DNA of 51,757 nucleotides from assembly GCA_937902985.1 (NCBI GenBank), contig CALFNG010000530.1, positions 1 to 51,757 of the forward strand, written 5' to 3'. The first letter of the stretch is position 1. Every line of letters begins with the position of its first letter. The DNA is from an uncultured Myxococcales bacterium. Lineage in GTDB: Bacteria > Myxococcota_A > Polyangia > Polyangiales > Polyangiaceae. The translations under genes and the position numbers were made by a program. Under the pieces are notes generated by a model, which searched no databases, was not told the DNA's origin, and was given only the letters and a program-made list of their open reading frames with translations. Shown in pieces: positions 8,027-17,518 of this stretch.

Positions 8027-9919
8027 ATGATCTCGAAGGAGACGATCTCCCTCGTGCGCGATCGGACGGACATCGTCGCCGTCATCTCGGAGACCGTTCC
8101 GTCGTTGAAGAAACGTGGTCGCCGGTTTCTCGGCTTGTGCCCGTTCCACAAGGAGAAGACGCCGAGCTTCAACGTCAACGCCGACACCGGTCTCTACCAC
8201 TGCTTCGGGTGCAAGGAGAGCGGCGACGCGATCCGGTTCCTCGAGAAGATCGAGGGATACGCGTTCGCCGAAGCGGTCCGCGCGCTCGCCGAGCGCGCCG
8301 GAATTCCGATCGAAGAAGAGCGCGGCGCCGCTCCCACCGAAGCCGAGCGGCACAAGCGCGAGCGCGCGGCTCTCTATGCCGCGATGCAAATGGCGGCGAC
8401 CTGGTACGAGGAGCAGCTCGTCGAGCACCCGCTCGCGCCCATGGCGATCGCCGAGCTCGGTCGGCGCGAGCTCACGCCCGCCGATGCTGCCGTGAAAGAC
8501 TTCCGCGTCGGATACGCCCCGGCAGGGTGGGAGGGGCTCGCGGCGTTCCTCAAGAAGCAGGGCGTCTCTCCTGCGGTCGGCGAGAGCGTCGGTCTCCTGG
8601 TCCCGCGCTCGAGCGGCTCCGGCTACTACGACCGCTTCCGCCACCGCCTGATGTTTGCCGTCGCCGACGCGCAAGGGCGCGTCGTGGCGTTCAGCGGGCG
8701 CGCGCTCCCGCCGCCGCCGGGCGAAGACGAGCAGCGGGATGCGCCTCGCGATCCCCCGCCCAAGTACATCAATTCGCCGGAGAGCCCGATCTACGTCAAG
8801 GGGGCCACGCTGTTCGGCCTCTGGCAGGCTCGACACGCCATCCGGCAAGAAGACCGGGCCATTCTCGTCGAAGGGAACTTCGACGTCGTGAGCCTCCACG
8901 CCCGCGGCGTCACGAACGTGGTCGCGCCCCTCGGCACGGCTTTCACGATCGATCAGGCGAAGCTTCTCTACCGCTACACGCGAAACCTGACGCTCCTCTT
9001 CGACGGCGACACCGCGGGCCGCAAGGCGGTGACGGCGGCCCTGGAGCCCAGCGAGCAGGTCGAGCTCGACGCCGAGGTCGCCGTGCTGCCCAACGGAACG
9101 GACCCCGACGAGTTCGTGCGTAGCAAGGCATCGGCGGGCACCGGCGGCGCCGAAGCGCTCAAACATCTGATGGGCCAGGCGCGCGGCGTCCGTGAGTACT
9201 TGCTCGACGTCGAGTTCGACGTGGCCTTCAACCCCACGAACTCGCGCGAGCTCAGCGCCCGTATCGACAGGGTGTGCGACATCATCGCCGGCGAGAAGGA
9301 CCCCTTCCGCAGGACGATGCTCAAAGCGCGCGCCGACGACGCTCTCGGCCGCCTCGACCTTGTCCGCTTCGCTCGTGATGCTATCGAGCCTGCGCGCAGG
9401 AAGTTCGCTCTCGCGGCCCGGACAGGCCGCGTCTCCGTCGGGCCGAGACCGTACGAGGCGCGGGTGAGGCCGCGGCCTCCCGGGCAGGAAGAAAGAAAAG
9501 CCATTGTCGGCGCGATCCTCGAGTTCCCCGAGCTATTGGACGATTCCAGTGTGCGTGGAGACCTCGAGCTCCTCGAAGGCGATGCGGCACGGATCGTGGC
9601 GGCAGTAGCGAAATGCACACGAGTGACGGCAAGCGGCGAAAAGCGGCTGGACGTCACCGAACTCCTTGCGCAAATGAATCCTGCGATCCAAGCCTTCGCG
9701 TCCGCGCGTTTGGCGGCTCCGGCGCTCGAGACGCTGGACGAGGCGCGTCTACTCGTGGCCGCAAACTCCAAGAAACTTCGAGAGACTACCGTCGCGCAGG
9801 AGAACCGCGACGCAGTTCGTGAGCAGCACCGCGTCGTCGGTGATTGGGAGGCCGAAGTGGAGTTGGTAAAGCAGGCGGAAGCGCTCTCCCTGGGGCGACA
9901 CGGGTTGAGTCCGCGGTGA
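8027..9919 (+). CDS. dnaG: DNA primase DnaG
   Basis: This is the primase that lays RNA primers for replication at the fork, recruited by the DnaB helicase. The 630-residue protein has the CHC2 zinc-binding domain (C38, H41, C59, C62), the basic polymerase motif D-R-F-R-H-R-L-M-F near 203-211, and the TOPRIM catalytic core with E282 (V-E-G-N-F-D-V-V) and D326/D328 (L-F-D-G-D-T-A-G). The helicase-binding C-terminal region is present but divergent, as is usual. Length is normal for the family. The ATG at 8027 follows a GAGCGAGAG stretch. rpoD follows 77 bases later, the classical primase-sigma order, but no rpsU is present upstream; instead a divergent TPR gene lies there across a 276-base gap that contains a 10-bp direct repeat at 7824-7843. 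Confidence 0.97.
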   Translation: MISKETISLVRDRTDIVAVISETVPSLKKRGRRFLGLCPFHKEKTPSFNVNADTGLYHCFGCKESGDAIRFLEKIEGYAFAEAVRALAERAGIPIEEERGAAPTEAERHKRERAALYAAMQMAATWYEEQLVEHPLAPMAIAELGRRELTPADAAVKDFRVGYAPAGWEGLAAFLKKQGVSPAVGESVGLLVPRSSGSGYYDRFRHRLMFAVADAQGRVVAFSGRALPPPPGEDEQRDAPRDPPPKYINSPESPIYVKGATLFGLWQARHAIRQEDRAILVEGNFDVVSLHARGVTNVVAPLGTAFTIDQAKLLYRYTRNLTLLFDGDTAGRKAVTAALEPSEQVELDAEVAVLPNGTDPDEFVRSKASAGTGGAEALKHLMGQARGVREYLLDVEFDVAFNPTNSRELSARIDRVCDIIAGEKDPFRRTMLKARADDALGRLDLVRFARDAIEPARRKFALAARTGRVSVGPRPYEARVRPRPPGQEERKAIVGAILEFPELLDDSSVRGDLELLEGDAARIVAAVAKCTRVTASGEKRLDVTELLAQMNPAIQAFASARLAAPALETLDEARLLVAANSKKLRETTVAQENRDAVREQHRVVGDWEAEVELVKQAEALSLGRHGLSPR

Positions 9920-9996
9920 CGGGTGGAGCACGGGGCGGGGAAGCTGCGTAGCAGCGTCCCTCGATTCGCGTATGGGGCAGAAGCACCGAGGTAGCG

Positions 9997-11781
<1,785 letters not shown>

Positions 11782-11806
11782 CGGGCGTCTGGGTCTGGTC
11801 GCCGCG

Positions 11807-12520
11807 ATGCGTCGTCAGGCGCGAGTCGGCCCCCCCGGATGTTGCCGGGCACGCTTCACGGCGGGGGCCCGGTCGCGCATAGCAGGGTCCGCGCCGATGG
11901 CGATCGCCTTGGCCCTGGCATCGGGTGGGTGCGAGCGCGGCTGCACGCGCGAGTGGCTCGCCGAGCGCGGACTGGGGGCGCCCACCCCTACCGCTCCGGG
12001 CCCGATGCCCCTGGGCGCCACCGACTGCCCCGACGGCCTGGCGCGCTGCGAAGAGGGTACGGTCTCCGCGTCGCGGCTGGCTACGCTTCCTTCGTCCCGC
12101 ATGCCCTGCCCCGGCCCGGCGGCCGAGTGTGTCTGCCCGTGGGACCCCGTCGGGGAGTGCGGCGCCGGCTGCGCCGCCGACGGAGCCGAAATCGTCGTAG
12201 AGCGCGGGCTGGCAGTGGCCCAGCTCTGCGCGCCGGCCCCGGATGCGGGCTCGTTTGCGATGCCAGTGGTCCCTGCGGCGACGCCGCCGCTTGCTACGAC
12301 GCCGCCGCCCGCAGGTGCGGCGCCAGCCGCGGCTCGCGGTGAACCCGACCGGCCTTGCGAGGAGGGGGACCGCTATCGATGCTCCGACGGCCGGGTCGTC
12401 GAGTGTGCTTCGGGGCGGGCATTGGCGCGGTGCGTCCGAGGCTGCTTCTCGGAAGGGACGTCGATTGATGACGACGACGTGAGCCGCGAAGCGGCCTTCG
12501 CGATCTTGTGTTCGCGGTGA
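11807..12520 (+). CDS. Cys-rich exported lipoprotein, unknown function
   Basis: A 237-residue protein that starts 26 bases after rpoD. After an Arg-rich N-terminus comes a short hydrophobic run M-A-I-A-L-A-L-A-S-G-G-C that can serve as a lipoprotein signal. The mature part has many Cys in C-x3-C and C-x-C arrangements, in two Cys-rich blocks (about 43-145 and 185-235) separated by a Pro/Ala linker. This pattern suggests disulfide-stabilised modules outside the cytoplasm. The ATG at 11807 is chosen because the internal ATG at 11897 would leave no positively charged n-region. No family is recognised. Co-transcription with rpoD is possible but not shown. Confidence 0.6.
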   Translation: MRRQARVGPPGCCRARFTAGARSRIAGSAPMAIALALASGGCERGCTREWLAERGLGAPTPTAPGPMPLGATDCPDGLARCEEGTVSASRLATLPSSRMPCPGPAAECVCPWDPVGECGAGCAADGAEIVVERGLAVAQLCAPAPDAGSFAMPVVPAATPPLATTPPPAGAAPAAARGEPDRPCEEGDRYRCSDGRVVECASGRALARCVRGCFSEGTSIDDDDVSREAAFAILCSR

Positions 12521-12952
12521 TGCGCACCGCGATGCTCTGACACCCAAGTCCCGTTAGGGGTCCGTCACGCGCAAACTTCGCGGCCCTTGCGCACACTCAC
12601 CGCAACAAACGTGACCGCGCGAGTCGCGGGCCTATACGCTTGGTTTGCGGCATCGAGCGGCGTCGAGAGGAAAGGTTTCGTGCGGAGTTTGCCGCCGGAT
12701 GTGCGAGTCGCAGGGGGTAGCCATACCGGCTCGTCGGAGGGCCGAACACCCACTTTGAGGCTCTTCGATTTCCCTTTTTGAGACACGGATCGCGGCTTGC
12801 TTATTCAGTCTTCGGGATTCACTTTTTTGGTGAGCCCTTCGTCCAAGAGAAGTGTCGTCTGGTAGGCGGCCCCCGTCACGACGCGCAGTGCGCCGCGCAT
12901 CCGGGAGCTGCGACGGGATTGTGCGTGCTCGTCACGCGCAGGCGGTAGCTCC
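12521..12952. other. Intergenic region of lower GC, no convincing gene
   Basis: About 430 bases with visibly more A/T than the neighbours, including TTTCCCTTTTTGAGA and CACTTTTTTGG. Short open frames exist on both strands (64 and 73 codons) but start with TTG or GTG, have no ribosome-binding site and show no recognisable family. A possible -35 (TTGAGA, 12778-12783) lies upstream of the next gene without a clear -10. A regulatory region or small RNA is possible. Confidence 0.35.
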
Positions 12953-13939
12953 ATGCGTCGCAATCGGGCGTTGAGTCTGTTCGGGTGCTTTCTGATGATG
13001 CTGGCTGTCGCCACGGTGACGGCCCGTTCGCATGCGGCCGACCGGGGCCGCTCGCGCGGCTCGGGGGCCGTCGAGCCGGGGTCGCCAGCCGCGGCCCGCT
13101 CGTCTCTCAGGCTCCTGCCGCCGGCCCGGACGCACGACCTTTCGCTCCTCGGGAGCTTCGCTCGGCCGACGCCCGAGGCCGTTCCCACGGCCACGAACTG
13201 CCCGACGGGAATGGTCGAAGTCGAGGGCGATTACTGCCCGTACGTCGAGCAAAGGTGCGTCCGCTGGCTCGATCCGGCGACCAAGCTGCAGTGCGCCGAG
13301 TTCGCCCGGGCGGCCACGTCGAGCAAGTGCTCGATGAAGACCGAACACAAGCACTTCTGTGTCGACCGGTACGAGTGGCCGAACTACGCCGGCGCGACGC
13401 CGGTGGCCATGGCCAGCTGGTACGATGCGAAGGCAGCCTGCGAGGGGGCCGGGAAGCGCCTGTGCTCCGATACCGAGTGGACGCTCTCGTGCGAAGGGCA
13501 AGACCGCAAGCCGTACCCCTATGGCGACGGGTATGCCCGCGACGACCAGGCGTGCAACATCGACAAGCCGTACATCTTGCCGGACGCCGTCCGCATCTTC
13601 GATCCGAAGACGTCGGCCCTGGAGCTGGCCCGGCTAGATCAGCGCGAACCGAGCGGGACGCGCAACTCTTGCGTCAGCCCCTACGGGGTGCACGACATGG
13701 TCGGGAACGTCGACGAATGGGTCGTCAACGTGTCGCAGGCGGGCAAGCCGTTCCAGAGCGGCTTGAAGGGCGGCTACTGGGGCCCGGTGCGCACGCGATG
13801 CCGCCCGATGACCACGGCCCACAACGAGACGTTCCGCTACTACCAGATCGGCTTCCGTTGTTGCGGCGAAGCCCACCCGACCGAGTCCAGCGAAGGTCCG
13901 CTCGCTCTAGCGCAGGAGACCCGTTCGTCGCAAAGATGA
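12953..13939 (+). CDS. Exported SUMF1/FGE-sulfatase domain protein
   Basis: A 328-residue protein with a signal peptide (basic start, hydrophobic L-F-G-C-F-L-M-M-L-A-V-A, Ala-rich cleavage region near 29). From about residue 80 it follows the formylglycine-generating-enzyme-like fold: G-M-V-E-V, V-D-R-Y-E-W-P-N, A-S-W-Y-D-A-K-A-A-C, G-K-R-L-C-S-D-T-E-W, Y-P-Y-G, H-D-M-V-G-N-V-D-E-W and G-G-Y-W, ending with Y-Q-I-G-F-R-C-C. Many such proteins are not true formylglycine generators and act as surface or binding modules. No sulfatase gene is nearby, so an enzymatic role is doubtful. Many extra Cys suggest disulfides. The ATG has a modest AGGCGG upstream. Confidence 0.8.
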   Translation: MRRNRALSLFGCFLMMLAVATVTARSHAADRGRSRGSGAVEPGSPAAARSSLRLLPPARTHDLSLLGSFARPTPEAVPTATNCPTGMVEVEGDYCPYVEQRCVRWLDPATKLQCAEFARAATSSKCSMKTEHKHFCVDRYEWPNYAGATPVAMASWYDAKAACEGAGKRLCSDTEWTLSCEGQDRKPYPYGDGYARDDQACNIDKPYILPDAVRIFDPKTSALELARLDQREPSGTRNSCVSPYGVHDMVGNVDEWVVNVSQAGKPFQSGLKGGYWGPVRTRCRPMTTAHNETFRYYQIGFRCCGEAHPTESSEGPLALAQETRSSQR

Positions 13940-13977
13940 GGAGGCCGATCCGCTCCGCCTAACGAAGCGACCGTCTA

Positions 13978-14313
13978 CGCCGTGATCCGATCGGCTCCCC
14001 CGAGGAACCCATCGATCACCGAAGCGGGCCAATCGGCTCGCCTGGCAGATGCGTCCCCCAGCGAAGCGGGCCAATCGGCTCGCCTGGCAGATGCGTCCCC
14101 CAGCGAGGCGGGCCAATCGGCTCGCCTGGCAGATGCGTCCACCAGCGAAGCGGCCCAATCGGCTCGCCTGGCAGATGTGTCCACCAGCGAAGCCGACCGC
14201 TCCGCGGGCGCGAGGAACTCGCCTATCCGCGAGGCTGACGACCCTACTCGAGACGCCGACGTGCCGGTCAGCAAAGCTCGCCAGGTCATCGGCGACGCCG
14301 ATGAACAGGACGC
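13978..14313. repeat. 42-bp tandem repeat block
   Basis: Four near-identical 42-bp units lie at 14020-14061, 14062-14103, 14104-14145 and 14146-14187; the first two are identical and the others differ at one to three positions. Degenerate units with the same period flank them: 13978-14019 on the left, and 14188-14229, 14230-14271 and 14272-14313 on the right. Each core unit contains CAATCGGCTCGCCTGGCAGA. The period is 14 codons, so long frames stay open on both strands. On the minus strand one frame (13907-14416) keeps a repeated pattern A-[DG]-[RG]-x-[VI] even in the degenerate units, but no convincing start was found. Confidence 0.92.
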
Positions 14314-14330
14314 GGATAGCTGCGCCGCGG

Positions 14331-14804
14331 CTAGTCGTCGCCGTTGGGGGGGCCCCCATCCGGGGCGGGGTCCTTGGGCGGCGGGGGAGGCGGCCGGTGT
14401 TCGGGGGCGTCGCCATATTCCCGCCGCATCTTCGAGGCGAGCGCGTCGAGGATCACCTGCTCGTGATAGTGCGGCATCTGAGGGAGCTGCACGAGGACGC
14501 TCACGGCGGACGAGTCGACGTCCCGGCTGCGCACGAGCTCGAGCGACCCGGCGCTCGCCTTGCTGCTCTCGGGCGACGCGTACTCGAAGAGCAGGTACCC
14601 GTTGGCGGCGTCCTTCTCCGTGACCTTCCAGCCGTTGTCGACGCGCACCAGCCGGAGCGCGGCATTCCACGTCCGGTCGTAGCCGTAGGGGGACTCGTAG
14701 GTCGACTTCGCGCTCGCGCCGGGAGCCGTCGCCGCGATGGCGGCCGCCACCAGCACCCCTGACAGGCTGCCGAAGAACGCGCCCTTCGTGGAGCCCCAGC
14801 CCAT
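14331..14804 (-). CDS. Small exported protein, unknown function
   Basis: A 157-residue protein with a clear signal peptide: a short basic start, the hydrophobic run L-S-G-V-L-V-A-A-A-I-A-A-T-A and an A-S-A-K cleavage site near residue 33. The mature domain (T-Y-E-S-P-Y-G-Y-D-R-T-W-N-A-A onward) looks like a small alpha/beta domain containing W-K-V-T-E-K-D and L-L-F-E-Y. The tail is Pro-rich and acidic (P-P-P-P-P-P-K-D). The fold of the middle part resembles small periplasmic domains that sit on outer membrane complexes, but I cannot assign a family. It lies 44 bases downstream of the membrane protein gene on the same strand, so co-transcription is likely. Confidence 0.7.
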   Translation of the reverse strand: MGWGSTKGAFFGSLSGVLVAAAIAATAPGASAKSTYESPYGYDRTWNAALRLVRVDNGWKVTEKDAANGYLLFEYASPESSKASAGSLELVRSRDVDSSAVSVLVQLPQMPHYHEQVILDALASKMRREYGDAPEHRPPPPPPKDPAPDGGPPNGDD

Positions 14805-14848
14805 GGACCAGCGCCTACCTGGACGGGCGCCTCGGGGCCAACTTTCGC

Positions 14849-16036
14849 TCAGTTCTCGGCGGGGGCCGGGGCCAATCCCTCGGCTTCTTCAAGGTCGCGG
14901 AGACCGTGGCCGCGCTCGATTGCGAGGCCGATTCCGCCGAGCGCGACCTGATTGACGAACTGCGTCGCGTACAGGAGAAAGACGTAAGCGGCCCCCGCCG
15001 AGGTGACGACGCTGGTCGGGTAGAACATCGTCATGCCGGCATAGATGCCCGCCTGAAACACCCCGAGCAGTCCGGGCGGGCCCGGGATCAAAACGGCGCA
15101 GCCGAGCATGCCCATGAGCGCGCACGCCTCGCCGAAGGTCGGCGCCGACCCATCGGCGTGAACGACGCCGCACCCCCACGCCAGCAGCCACATGCCGAGG
15201 GCGTTGGAGAGCCAGTACAGCGTGGTCTCGCCGAGAAACGCGAGAGCGTCGCGTCCGCGACTGAAAACATGCAATCCATCCGCGAACTTTTCGGCCATTC
15301 CCGCAAGTCGCTCGGCAAGCTTCATCGAGATCTTGCCGACCACGGCAAGGGTCGTTCGATGGGCCCAGGAGCGCGCGAAGTAAAAGACCGCGATCGTAAC
15401 GAAGGCCGTGGTGAAGAGGGCGAGCATCGCGTAGCCGCTCAGGCGAACGTGCGCGACAGTCACCGGCAGCCCCACGACCCTGTCGGGCAGCGGCTCGACC
15501 GTGGGCACGAAGAAGAGCGCGAGCGCGAGGACGATGCTCAGATAGAGCCCGTCGATGATGCGCTCAGCCACGACCGAGCTTGTCGCTGCCGTCAGCGAGA
15601 TCGGGCGGCCGGTCCCGACTTCACGCTCCCCAGGTGGCGTCCGGATCATGTACGGCCGGACGATCTCGCCCAGCCGGAACGGCAGGAGCAGGATTGCCGC
15701 GAAGCCGACCGCCGACACCGCGAAGAGCCGCTTCTTCGGCACCTCGGCGATCGAACGGAGCAGGAACCGCCACCGCACGCTGCGGAACCAGGCGACGGCG
15801 AACAGCGTCACGACGTAGGCCGGGATCGTCCAGGCGCGCACGTGCTGGAAGTCGCCACCCTCGGGGAGGAACTTCAAGCCCCCCTTGTGGATCGTGAAGA
15901 CGATGCCGCACGTGATGACGAACGACGCCACGAACTTGAGGGCGTGGCGCCTCAAGAAGCCGTGTGCGGGCGCCGTCCGTGCATCTCCGGAAGGGCCGCT
16001 CGCAGTCTTGGAAGGTTCGAATCGCACCGACCCCAC
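14849..16036 (-). CDS. Integral membrane protein, LPG_synthase_TM/UPF0104 family
   Basis: A 395-residue protein with a cytoplasmic N-terminus and about eight hydrophobic segments (starting at residues 33, 70, 105, 165, 200, 255, 300 and 335). Two motifs are typical of the lysylphosphatidylglycerol synthase/flippase membrane domain: P-F-R-L-G-E-I-V-R-P and the late loop L-I-P-G-P-P-G-L-L-G-V-F-Q-A-G. The soluble aminoacyl-transferase domain of MprF is absent, so this is the stand-alone membrane type, often linked to lipid or polysaccharide export and glycosylation. It lies directly downstream of the damaged sugar dehydrogenase and CpsB-type genes, consistent with an envelope polysaccharide context. 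The substrate is unknown. Confidence 0.82.
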   Translation of the reverse strand: MGSVRFEPSKTASGPSGDARTAPAHGFLRRHALKFVASFVITCGIVFTIHKGGLKFLPEGGDFQHVRAWTIPAYVVTLFAVAWFRSVRWRFLLRSIAEVPKKRLFAVSAVGFAAILLLPFRLGEIVRPYMIRTPPGEREVGTGRPISLTAATSSVVAERIIDGLYLSIVLALALFFVPTVEPLPDRVVGLPVTVAHVRLSGYAMLALFTTAFVTIAVFYFARSWAHRTTLAVVGKISMKLAERLAGMAEKFADGLHVFSRGRDALAFLGETTLYWLSNALGMWLLAWGCGVVHADGSAPTFGEACALMGMLGCAVLIPGPPGLLGVFQAGIYAGMTMFYPTSVVTSAGAAYVFLLYATQFVNQVALGGIGLAIERGHGLRDLEEAEGLAPAPAEN

Positions 16037-16075
16037 GATAGTTGGGGGCGTAATAGCACGGGCTCATCCGCCGCG

Positions 16076-16580
16076 TCACACGCTCCAGTACCGGATCCGC
16101 CGCGCCGCGCGCGACGGGTCGAGGACGCTCTTCACGTCAACCAGGACCCCGCCGTCGCGGATCATCGCCTGGATCCCGGGCTGGCCGAGCCCGAGGTACC
16201 ACTTGTGCGATACCGCGAGCACGACCGCGTCGAGACCCACGAGCTCTTCGACGGGCACGAGCCGCACGCCGTACTCGCGCATCGCCTCGGCCGGGCTGGC
16301 GATTGGGTCGTGGACCCTTGGCGTTATCCCGAAGCTCCGGAGCTCTCGCAAGATGTCGGGCACCTTGCTGTTCCGGATGTCGTTGCAGTCTTCTTTGAAG
16401 GTTAGCCCGAGCACGCCGACGCGGGCGTTCTTCACCGTGATGTCGCCTTCGATGAGGGAGCTCGTCGACCTTTTCACGGTGGATGTCGAACCCCACCGTG
16501 CCCGGAAACCGACGCGCGAATGCGAGCGCGACCGGGAGGCCCACGTACCCGAGACCGATGACCCCGATTCGTTCCCTCAT
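16076..16580 (-). pseudogene. Nucleotide-sugar (UDP-hexose) dehydrogenase, internally deleted and frameshifted
   Basis: The 5' part (16580 to about 16458) encodes 41 residues of a dinucleotide-binding N-terminus with the motif G-V-I-G-L-G-Y-V-G-L-P-V-A. After D-E-L the frame runs into Arg-rich nonsense. A second frame, overlapping from 16477, encodes the family's C-terminal domain: G-V-L-G-L-T-F-K-E-D-C-N-D-I-R-N, then D-P-I-A-S-P and L-A-V-S-H. A normal enzyme has about 420-430 residues, so some 260 in the middle are missing, including the catalytic Cys region, and the two ends are out of frame. The enzyme would oxidise UDP-sugars to uronates for polysaccharide synthesis. It follows the CpsB-type gene by 16 bases. 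A true deletion is more likely than an assembly error, but this cannot be settled here. Confidence 0.85.
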
Positions 16581-16596
16581 CTCCGCGCCGTGTCCC

Positions 16597-17397
16597 TCAC
16601 CCGTCGTCGTCTCGAGACCCGAGGATCGCCCGCGGCCCCTCTGCGAGCAATCGGCGCGCCTCCGCGGAGCCGACCAGCTCGTGGAGGCGCTCGATGGCCT
16701 GCACCACCGTCTCGATGTCGCGCGGTTTGTGCGCGTCCGAGCAGGCGGCCTCGTAGGCGTCGTCTTCGAGGAGCTTCTCGGCCGCGCGCTGCGGCGCCCG
16801 GCCGTACTTGCCCACGAGGCTGCAGAGATCGAGCAGCAGATGGGCCCCCGCGTCGAGCAGGGGGTCGAGGCACGCGTCGTCGCGCCATACCGGCTCGTAG
16901 CGCTCGGGATGGGCGATCACGGGTACGAGCTGCGCGCGCTGCAGATCGAAGAGCCGGTGCTGCAGGCGGGCCGGGAAGGCCGCAGGACCGAACTCGATGA
17001 GCACGGGGCGTCGCGTCGACGCCGTGGCCGGGGACCCGGCCTCTCGCGGCGCAGCGGCGAGGGGGACGAGCGGCAAGCGAGGCAAGCGAGGGTACGGGAC
17101 GGCCTCGCCGCGCACGAGGCGGCCGTAAACGACGTCGTCGAAGAAGTGCTCGCTCCCCAGGTGCACGGAGGGCAGGTCCCCGGCGGCGGCCAGGACCGGC
17201 TGCATCGCAGCGAACGCGCGCTCGATGGCCAGCCGGTCGTTGTCGAACATCCCCGGGCGCATGTGGGGGGTCGCGACGACCGCGTCGAAGCCGGCCTGAT
17301 GAAGCCCGCGCAGCATCGCCAGGCTCTCCTCGCTGGTCCGCGCGCCGTCGTCGATGGCCGCGACCCAGTGACAGTGCAGGTCGACGAAGCCTCGCAC
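16597..17397 (-). CDS. CpsB/YwqE-type PHP-fold tyrosine phosphatase
   Basis: A 266-residue protein of the PHP metallo-phosphoesterase fold. The N-terminal metal motif D-L-H-C-H (H8, H10) is followed by D-D-G-A-R-T-S-E-E-S and A-T-P-H-M-R-P-G, and later by I-A-H-P-E-R-Y and the C-terminal C-S-D-A-H. These are the ligand positions of CpsB/CapC phosphatases, which dephosphorylate the tyrosine autokinase controlling capsule or exopolysaccharide chain length. The stretch around 115-130 (A-A-P-R-E-A-G-S-P-A) looks like a non-conserved insert. The gene precedes a decayed nucleotide-sugar dehydrogenase, so it may be the remaining member of a polysaccharide operon. The matching kinase is not in this window. 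Confidence 0.85.
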   Translation of the reverse strand: MRGFVDLHCHWVAAIDDGARTSEESLAMLRGLHQAGFDAVVATPHMRPGMFDNDRLAIERAFAAMQPVLAAAGDLPSVHLGSEHFFDDVVYGRLVRGEAVPYPRLPRLPLVPLAAAPREAGSPATASTRRPVLIEFGPAAFPARLQHRLFDLQRAQLVPVIAHPERYEPVWRDDACLDPLLDAGAHLLLDLCSLVGKYGRAPQRAAEKLLEDDAYEAACSDAHKPRDIETVVQAIERLHELVGSAEARRLLAEGPRAILGSRDDDG

Positions 17398-17518
17398 TTG
17401 CTTACCGTACGCTCGTCCGTAGCACGGGCAACGTGACGCGCGCCCGCAAAACGCTCCCGACGGGGGGCCTCGGGCGATGGCTCGATGCCGACGTCGTCGC
17501 CTCGGCGCGTCGCGAGGA

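Noticed and set aside
12565-12786. Minus-strand 73-codon frame in the intergenic gap
   Set aside because: GTG start without a ribosome-binding site and no recognised family; a plus-strand frame covers much of the same bases.
12805-13194. Minus-strand frame ending Y-Q-T-T-L-L-L-D-E-G
   Set aside because: It overlaps the start of the SUMF1-type gene, has no family match and no ribosome-binding site.
14020-14187. Possible CRISPR array
   Set aside because: The 42-bp units are adjacent with no unique spacers, and no cas genes are present.
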